The notes beneath the pieces were generated by a model, which saw nothing but the letters and a program-made list of their open reading frames with translations, did not search any database and was not told the DNA's origin. A stretch of 64,000 nt of DNA from positions 34,291,001 to 34,355,000 of the forward strand of contig NC_091972.1 of the NCBI RefSeq assembly GCF_036711975.1, in the 5' to 3' direction. Numbering within the stretch: the first letter of the stretch is position 1; each line of letters starts with the position of its first letter. The position numbers were made by a program, and so were the translations under genes. This DNA comes from Onthophagus taurus (Eukaryota; Arthropoda; Insecta; Coleoptera; Scarabaeidae). This document shows positions 57,567-64,000 of this stretch, one piece after another.

Positions 57567-57758
57567 TCAAATAGATCCGACCATGGATGTCCCTCTGGAT
57601 TTGTTCAACACAGCAAATGCAATAAACGCATGGTTTCCAACATATCTATACTTGTTTACATCATGTTTCCTCCATTCGTATAACCAACGAAAAACTTCAA
57701 GAAAATCGCGAATAAGATCGTTTTTTCCGACAAACGATATAAAATCGATAATCTGCAT
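57567..57758 (-). pseudogene. Possible cytochrome P450 (CYP4-like) fragment
   Basis: The minus-strand frame IIDFISFVGKNDLIRDFLEV, then FRWLYEW and NKYRYVGNHAFIAFA, resembles the N-terminal region of CYP4 enzymes, where a proline-rich hinge is followed by a similar F.GK..L and R.W.GN/P..F pattern. There is no heme-binding cysteine, I-helix or adjoining exon here. The fragment is about 60 codons and could be a relic or a chance likeness. Confidence 0.25.
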
Positions 57759-57789
57759 CTGTACCGAAGGTTTAAAACCGAAATAATGG

Positions 57790-58539
57790 GGAGGAACATT
57801 TACGACAAAAGCATTCGTACTAGTTCTCCACCAAGCTATTTATAGATTAATCCTGCGCGTGAGCGAGTTGTGGGGCTTTAGGGCAATTAGAGAAGTGAGT
57901 GATTGCATTGCATGGTAATACGATAAGTATTAAGTGAAAATGAGAGGGTAATTATAATAAGAAATTTTAGAAGTAGTATTTTGTTAATTACAAATCGATA
58001 TATAGTTTAGAATATCATGCTTGCAAATGCAACTTTAATGGAAAATTTGGCACATTCTTATAGACACACAAAAATTATCTCAGATAATTGGACGAGATTG
58101 GTTGACTCAGGTTTCACCATAAAAAAATAGATACATTTCATTATAAACCCAAACAATTTCTTTTAAAATTTATTTGACGTGTTAATATCATATAGAGAGA
58201 TACTCTCTGAGGACGATGTAGTCGAGGAGCTACGCGAGGAAGGATCGCCCTTCAGTCACGCCAACGCATTTACTTCCTGCTAAGGAACGACGAATATAGA
58301 AATAAAATATTTCACCAGCGAGACGTAGTGGAATCAACGTATTAAATTTTAAAATTAAAATCATGTAACTCGCAATATATGAATGCAGTAACCATAGTTA
58401 CGAAACTACTATGCACTTGCCCTGTCCCACATAAAATGCAATATAGCTTAATAGTACAGGCATTGAATAGTTTTGCAAATGAAAAGTTTTGCTTGGGAAA
58501 GATGACGTCCTTATGATAACTCTCATTTTCTGTCTTAGG
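57790..58539. other. Unassigned spacer
   Basis: AT-rich, with a short imperfect palindrome AGAGAGATACTCTCT near 58195. No gene was recognised. Confidence 0.3.
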
Positions 58540-58864
58540 AGACGCACGGCTAAACTCGAATGTTTCTGGTTCTAGGTCTAATGTTAGTTCTACTTTTGGT
58601 TCAATAAAAATATACCACAATCTAACGCTGAATACAATTAAAACTAGAACTAACACTAGACATAGAACTAGAAACATTCGGGTTTAGCCGTGCGTCTGAA
58701 CACAAGTGTCTAGTGTTAGTTCTAGTTTTACTTCAACATAAAATATGCAACTTAGTGATATTTTATGCTAACTAGAACGCCAGATACAACTACAACGCTA
58801 GATTGTATATTTTTATTGAGCTATAGCGGTACCCGTATTGATCAGTTATATCGAGGTTTTACTG
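58540..58864. repeat. Repeat block A: 158-bp hairpin plus pogo-like end
   Basis: 58540-58697 is an inverted repeat starting AGACGCACGGCTAAAC, with internal runs of the CTAGTGTTAGTTCTAG type. After it the sequence continues to TTATATCGAGGTTTTACTG, the kind of terminus (CAGTAAAACCTCGATATAA inward) seen in pogo/Tigger elements, with TA following. The block is repeated in block B (60414-61064), including sequence beyond the end. Confidence 0.65.
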
Positions 58865-60130
58865 TAATGTCAAATTATATAGTTCATAATATGGCTTGAG
58901 AGATTCCGAACTCCCGTGAACGGTGTGGAATCGACTAATTTGATTCATTTTGAGCTGAGGCACATACGACTTCGATATTTTCGGTACTTTAACCTGCACA
59001 CTGTGTATAACATTGAAAAGTGAGTACCTAGATTTCAATTTAACCAATACATAGTTTGAGGTAAGACGATTATTACGACCTAAAATTGGAGTAAGCGCTT
59101 TTAAAGATGTTTAAACGATTGTTTAAGCAATATGATCATAAGCTTATATCTATAGAAATATTTCAACGATCTTTATGAAATTCGGTTAAAATTGTCATGG
59201 TTTGATTTAAAAATCGAGTTTTATCTTGATTGATGTAGTTGGATCTTATTAACTAACCTTTTGATTGTGATGTTATACGCAACAGTATAATATTACTCAT
59301 TATGAAGAATTAGTTATTGGGATAATCAACCGGGAGTGAATTAAAGAACCTCCTTTACTGTCACCTGAGATTTCAAATTCTTTAAAGACAAAAAAATTCC
59401 TCTTTAAATTGCACAACCGTTACCTTACTCAACCATTACTCACTTTGTTTTAACTAAATGAAGCAGTTATCATGCTAATGCGGACTAATGTCTCTCTTTC
59501 GTCTCTCTTTTATCCATAACCTTTGAGATCTGTCTTTGAAAACTGGTACTTTTGGTAACTATGTTCTATTTACGTGTACGATTAATAAATGGCAAACCTG
59601 AATTACTTTCTCGATTTAATCAATACTTTACTGTTCTAATAAAAATACTTTACCTCTTATTTCAACGATTCACCACTATCACTATCCGTCGATTGTTCTG
59701 AAGCACTATCACGTTCAGAACTAATGTAGTTGTCCTTCGGGGCATTATCAATATCGCCAGCACAACGGTCTAATTCGTCTACAGTGTGTGTGTGCCCGGA
59801 TTGTGTCCCCGGTATAATTGACGATAAATTTTTGAATTCAAATTCCATCTTTTGCAATTAAAGTCTAGATGTCATAAAACGAAATATAACCAAGTTTTAC
59901 GTCAAATGTCCTCAAAGTACCAAAGTTAACGCAAGAAGTTTGTTAACAGTTGCAGGTAAAGTGGTCTTTCTGAGCAAGGTACAACAAATGTTGATTAAGA
60001 TATAATGTTTGTTATGTTAAGTTATAGCGATATGCCGAATTTTATTAATTTAGGATATAAAAGCAAAATGCAGATTTTTAAATCATAAGATTAACAAAAC
60101 ATTTTCGATCTAAACTAAATTAACATAAAA
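58865..60130. other. Unassigned, with a small acidic frame
   Basis: A minus-strand frame at 59857-59657 encodes an acidic Ser-rich peptide ending SASEQSTDSDSGESLK. It has no recognised domain and no clear splice sites, so it is not called as a gene. Confidence 0.3.
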
Positions 60131-60132
60131 GC

Positions 60133-60375
60133 TTATTCAATGGTATCACCACCAACACTAACACATAATTCAATCCTTTTCCGACATTGTTTATAACTTT
60201 TTTTAATATGGTCCAACGGAATTTCTCTAACAGTTTCAATTTTTTGTTGTAAACGGTCTAAATTGTTATTAAAATTTTCAGTGTACACTTTTTGTTTTAC
60301 ATAACCCCAAAAATAAAAATCCATAATAGATAAATCCGCACTTCTTGGCGGCCATGGTTGCGGACCATATCTCCT
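60133..60375 (-). pseudogene. C-terminal piece of a Tc1-like transposase
   Basis: The minus strand reads QPWPPRSADLSIMDFYFWGY, then VKQKVYTENFNNNLDRLQQK, ending in QCRKRIELCVSVGGDTIE and a stop. This is the third catalytic Asp block (PPRS.DLS..DF..WG) and tail of an IS630/Tc1-like transposase. The N-terminal two-thirds are missing. Confidence 0.65.
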
Positions 60376-60413
60376 TTAAATATAGACTCAGACCTTTATC
60401 TAAGTTTTCGTCA

Positions 60414-61064
60414 TAAGAGATGCACGACTAAACCCAAATATTTCTGGTTCTACGTCTAGTGTTAGTTCTACTTTTCGTTCAATTAAAATATACCATAATC
60501 TAACGCTGAATAATAATTAAAACTAAAACTAACACTAGACCTAGAACTAGAAACATTCGGATTTAGCCGTACGTCTCTTAAGACGGCTAAACCCAAATGA
60601 TTCTAGTTCTAGGTCTAGTGTTAGTTCTAGTTTTACACCTGCACAATCACTACTAGAAAGTTTCGGGCCGTCTGAAGACACACGGCTAAACCCAAAAGCT
60701 TCTAGTTGTAGGTTTAGTGGTAGTTCTAGTTTTATTTCAATAAAAATATGCAACATAATGATATTTTATGCTAACTAGTACTACCTACCACCTACTAGCC
60801 ATCTTAACCCTAGAAAGATAACCATATTTTATAGTACGTTAAAGATAACCATAGTGACCACGTCGATTCGACGTAGGTTATCTTTCTAGGGTTAAGAGAG
60901 GTACGGCTAAACGGAATGTTTCTAGTTCTCGGTCGAGTATTAGTTCTAGTGGTAGTGTTAGTCTAGTTTTATTTGTTATTCAGCGCTAGTTTGTTGTATA
61001 TCTTTATTGAGCTATAACGGACACTGCGTTCCCCGTATTTATCCGTTATATCGAGGTTTTACTG
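60414..61064. repeat. Repeat block B, related to block A
   Basis: It begins with a hairpin (60414-60580) like that of block A. Further arms carrying the ACGGCTAAAC and TAGTGTTAGTTCTAG motifs follow at about 60582-60640, 60685-60740 and 60897-60970. It ends with the same TTATATCGAGGTTTTACTG terminus followed by TAAT. It is expanded relative to block A and interrupted by a piggyBac-type MITE. Confidence 0.65.
60808..60891. mobile_element. 84-bp piggyBac-type MITE
   Basis: Flanked by TTAA on both sides (60804-60807, 60892-60895). Both ends read CCCTAGAAAGATAACC inward, matching piggyBac-family termini. An internal TACGTTAAAGATAACCAT also resembles the subterminal repeat of that family. It has no coding capacity. 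Confidence 0.85.
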
Positions 61065-62380
61065 TAATATCAAATTATATATATTTTTGTATATTGCATC
61101 TTAAGTGAAATTCACTGTATAACTGTAAACATTTACTGGTTTAAAAATTATATTGTATCAAACATTTATTGTTTCTAATTTTACATATTTTGACTGAATC
61201 AACGATACTATCGAATAGAACAGGAACATGAAAAACGAAACTATCACGCGCCTCCATGATGCGTCAAATATACAGTAGCATAAATGACACCGCAGTGTCA
61301 GTGACTCAAGCTAGTTTAAAATCTATCCTACAACAATCTTATTACTAAAACCAACCCCACAAAGAAAAAAAAACAGGACCAACTCCAACCAGAAATACTG
61401 ATCAAACTTCTAAAGATAACACCAGAAACAAACGTCTTCTTGAAGCTGATTCCATTGAAACAAAAATCAGGTAGAAGAAGCTATTCAAGTGTTATTTTTC
61501 AACAGGGATGATGTTTTGCTGTAATGATTTAGATTGCAATGACTATGTTTAGTCAATTCAAACGGAAATTATTATACCATAACTCTAATTTTAATCGATC
61601 ACCACGTGAACCCGATCCCGAACCTACGACACTTGAAAACTGACAATCGTCGTTGTCTACAACCGGGACTACAGGAGCTAAACGACGATCTAACAGCGAC
61701 AATGCGTCTGGAAGCATCGCCATGATGAAGGACATGATGATGCATATATTGAACATAAAATATTGGTCATAAACAAACATATGTATACTATATCTATTTA
61801 GTACAGTTTCTACTCCATATAAAACAATAATTTAAAATATATATTTGTTCTTTTTACCTTACTAACGATAACCATGTATACATAGCGTATACATAGCCTT
61901 ACTACCATGTATAAATAGCGTGTTTACCCCTCAATTTTCACTACGTACAGCTTTCCGTTCAATATCTAGCTAATATGCGTCCGCCGACTTAAAAAGCATG
62001 GGCGCTTTTAGAAGAAAGAGCGGTAAGGGGTAAGAATAAACCGAACAACAATTTTTTTTACGTAGAAACATATTATTACGAAGCTACACTAGCACTGGAA
62101 CTAACACCAGCACTATCACTCAAACTAATACTCGCTATTACATTGAAACTAACACTATCATTCGAACTTTTGGAATAGAATTGTCAATTCCAGCTCCGTA
62201 AAGCAAAGATCCAGGGCATCATTTTGTTCCTCAGGCATGCCTGAGACGAATACTTACTTCTCGAGTTGTAGCCTTTGCTCTTTTCTCAGCTGTGAATATG
62301 CGATGTGCATTCTCTTTCTGCACGCACTCGTGGCTATTTCGGCCAAGTTTTGAATCCATCTTCTGCAAAAAAGTCAGCAG
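61065..62380. other. Unassigned spacer
   Basis: Short frames only. Around 62095-62165 a run of ACTAACAC/ACTATCAC motifs recalls blocks A and B. No gene is supported. Confidence 0.3.
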
Positions 62381-62384
62381 AGCT

Positions 62385-62776
62385 GAAGTACCTCGTTGAA
62401 ATTACAAGCGATAACTAAAGAGCAATTTCCACTATTTTGGAACCACCAGGAAGTATTTTTGGAGTAATTTTCCACATTAACTGATTCAGACTCTCGGTGT
62501 TATTTTACGTAAAGCCACCAATACACCGCTTTAAAAGCACATCCAAGTATTTTGATAAGCTCCTCATAAATAGGCTTGATAGCTGACAAAACATCACTTG
62601 ACAGTAGAGCATAATCGTATTTGAATAATAATAAAGGATTTATGGCTGAAGCACGCTGCCACGCGCACCATGGATCAGGGCCCCTTGGGCATTTTTCGTG
62701 CAGTGGGTTTTGGTCGTTAAAGCTAAAATGGAAGTACGTTCCTAGTCCGTAATAAACAGTTAATTTGTCAATAAAT
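62385..62776 (-). pseudogene. Mutator-like transposon protein fragment
   Basis: About 90 open codons on the minus strand contain LTVYYGLGTYFHFSFNDQNP, then HEKCPRGPDPWCAWQRA, then AIKPIYEELIK. After a shift comes NTESLNQLMWKITPKILPGG and SKIVEIAL. The CP.G.DSWC.WQ motif followed by N.NES.N..IW...PK is the pattern of the C-terminal part of insect Mutator-like or related uncharacterised transposon proteins. The assignment rests on motif memory only. Confidence 0.5.
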
Positions 62777-62779
62777 TGA

Positions 62780-63170
62780 TTGGCTTGAAACTCGCGGAAA
62801 ATATTCTAAACATATTGGACTGTTGAATAAGAAATATTTAGAATAAATTTTAAATATTTAAAATAGCCTTAGAAGGAAAGGAGACCTGCGTCGCTCGGTC
62901 AGCCTAACAAGGTTAATTTCCAAAGGCCAGAGAGTTACAGGAGTTCCATTGTATTTTACCTTATTGTATAATAGACAATAAACTAGTTAAATACGAAATT
63001 TGTGTGTTTGAACAGTATTTTATACAAATGAAAATCGCTTAACCAGGTCGCAAGTCAAAATAACAACTACAATTTTGAAACTTCGGTAAAATAATGCTTT
63101 ATTATAAACTAAGAAACGATGAAAGTTTAGTTGAAAAAAACAAAACAAAAATCAACATTTTTCAAGAAAA
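62780..63170. other. Spacer before a Tc1 transposase
   Basis: AT-rich sequence that probably includes the 3' end of the Tc1 element. No terminal inverted repeat was identified. Confidence 0.3.
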
Positions 63171-63177
63171 AGCTACT

Positions 63178-64000
63178 AATGGGTTGCATCTCCACGCGCA
63201 GCTATGCATGCATTAACTCTTCTACCCATGCTCTCGATTAAGTCGAAGCTTCATCGATAACTCGAGGACATCGATCATTCGGTGTCTCGTTCCATCCAAC
63301 CTCTAGATGGTGTCGAAGTTCATCTAGATTATTAGGAGGTCTGGGTACTTGTTCAATCGGCGACAAGTCCGGTGACCGTGTAAGCCAGGGTAAAATCTGC
63401 AATCCAACCTGCTCCAGGAACTTTCTTGTAACCACAGCAGTATGGGGATTTGCATTATCCTGTTGGAAAGTGGCATTCTGTAACATCTGCATGAAAGGTA
63501 TTAACACCGGTTCCAGAACGTTGTCCATGTAACGACGTGCGTTTAATGTGCCTGGAATGAACATAAGGGGTGACTTTCGTCCAGCATATATCACCCCCAA
63601 ACCATAACCCCTGGTGTTAAGGCTGTGTGTCATCGTTGAACGAACTTCAAATTCCTTCTTGCCATCGATGTCGCCGCACCCTTTTACGACCATCATTCAC
63701 CCATAAACAAAACCTTGATTCATCACTGAAGACGATGTCATTCCATTGATAAACCCACCCTTGCCGCTCTTGACAACATGCAAGTCTGGCTGCTTTATGG
63801 GGAGGTGTTAATGGAAGAAATTCTTCTATAAACAGTTGCCATCGACAAGTGTCGGTTCAAAGCTCTCGTCCAATCCACAGCAATTGATCTTGTTGTTTGA
63901 AATCGATCCCTGGTAGCCATCCGCCTAAGGAGTCGGTCTTCGCGTACGTTGCTTCTTCGGGCGGGTCTTCCAGCAGGACGGCGCCTCTGACTACCTTGTT
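63178..64000 (-). pseudogene. Tc1-type transposase, runs off the window edge
   Basis: Minus strand from the right edge: RRSNVREDRLLRRMATRDRF and TTRSIAVDWTRALNRHLSM form the second half of a paired helix-turn-helix. After shifts come QGWVYQWNDIVFSDESRFCL (first catalytic Asp) near 63760-63700 and IPGTLNARRYMDNVLEPVLI near 63550. FQQDNANPHTAV (second Asp) lies near 63460, and LTRSPDLSPIEQV (final Glu) near 63375, the D..D34E arrangement of Tc1. The tail reads GRRVNA-like sequence to about 63178. Frameshifts at about 63810 and 63690 and near the C terminus indicate a dead copy. The 5' end lies outside the window. Confidence 0.75.

Noticed and set aside
59657..59857. Minus-strand acidic Ser-rich 66-codon frame
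   Set aside because: Low-complexity composition, no homologue recognised and no gene context; left as a note only.

Overview
The window is AT-rich eukaryotic DNA. Short GT/AG introns, insect-type carboxylesterase genes, a DUSP23-like phosphatase and the mix of transposon families (Penelope-like, RTE, jockey/CR1-like, Tc1/mariner/IS630, pogo/Tigger, PIF/Harbinger, a piggyBac-type MITE, a Mutator-like fragment) point to an insect chromosome. A beetle is plausible, but the species cannot be fixed from sequence alone. No bacterial operon, rRNA, tRNA or CRISPR array was seen.

Host genes. (1) 6846-7480 (+): the last two exons of an unrecognised gene with a very acidic C terminus. (2) 15633-26361 (-): a complete five-exon carboxylesterase (554 aa) with an intact Ser-Glu-His triad. 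(3) 33457-39906 (-): its tandem paralogue, seven exons (633 aa), in which the nucleophile serine, the acidic triad residue and an oxyanion glycine are all replaced and an acidic tail is added, so it should be a non-catalytic esterase-fold protein. (4) 45954-53683 (+): a DUSP23-type phosphatase with one 5' exon and two alternative, homologous 3'-terminal exons. The distal one carries the active-site Cys. The proximal one carries Ser in its place, so one gene could make an active enzyme and a catalytically dead isoform.

Everything else is mostly transposon. 1-6300: a PIF/Harbinger pair (MADF-like protein and transposase N terminus), a decayed Tc1-like copy, RTE fragments and an internally deleted Tigger element with a TA duplication. 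8.2-15 kb: a decayed RTE copy, a Penelope remnant, and a 2.8-kb Penelope element inserted into an older jockey-type gag. Intron 2 of the first esterase (17.1-25.6 kb) holds a second Penelope copy, inserted into an older LINE, and a jockey-like element. 27-32.5 kb: LINE scraps around a 1.58-kb terminal-inverted-repeat element with a 12-bp target duplication. Intron 6 of the second esterase holds a third Penelope fragment and two RTE fragments. 40.5-45 kb: RTE copies, one split by a 2.29-kb mariner-like element with about 417-bp inverted repeats, itself carrying a PIF-type MITE. The first DUSP23 intron (6.3 kb) holds LINE, MITE, satellite and two transposase relics. 54.5-64 kb: a CR1/jockey-like LINE, two related hairpin-rich repeat blocks (one with an 84-bp piggyBac-type MITE), transposase fragments and a Tc1 transposase running off the right edge.

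Three Penelope copies carry recognisable hammerhead-ribozyme cores in their terminal repeats. Exon boundaries were drawn by eye from GT/AG sites, reading-frame continuity and paralogue comparison. No database search was run, and family names rest on motif recognition.
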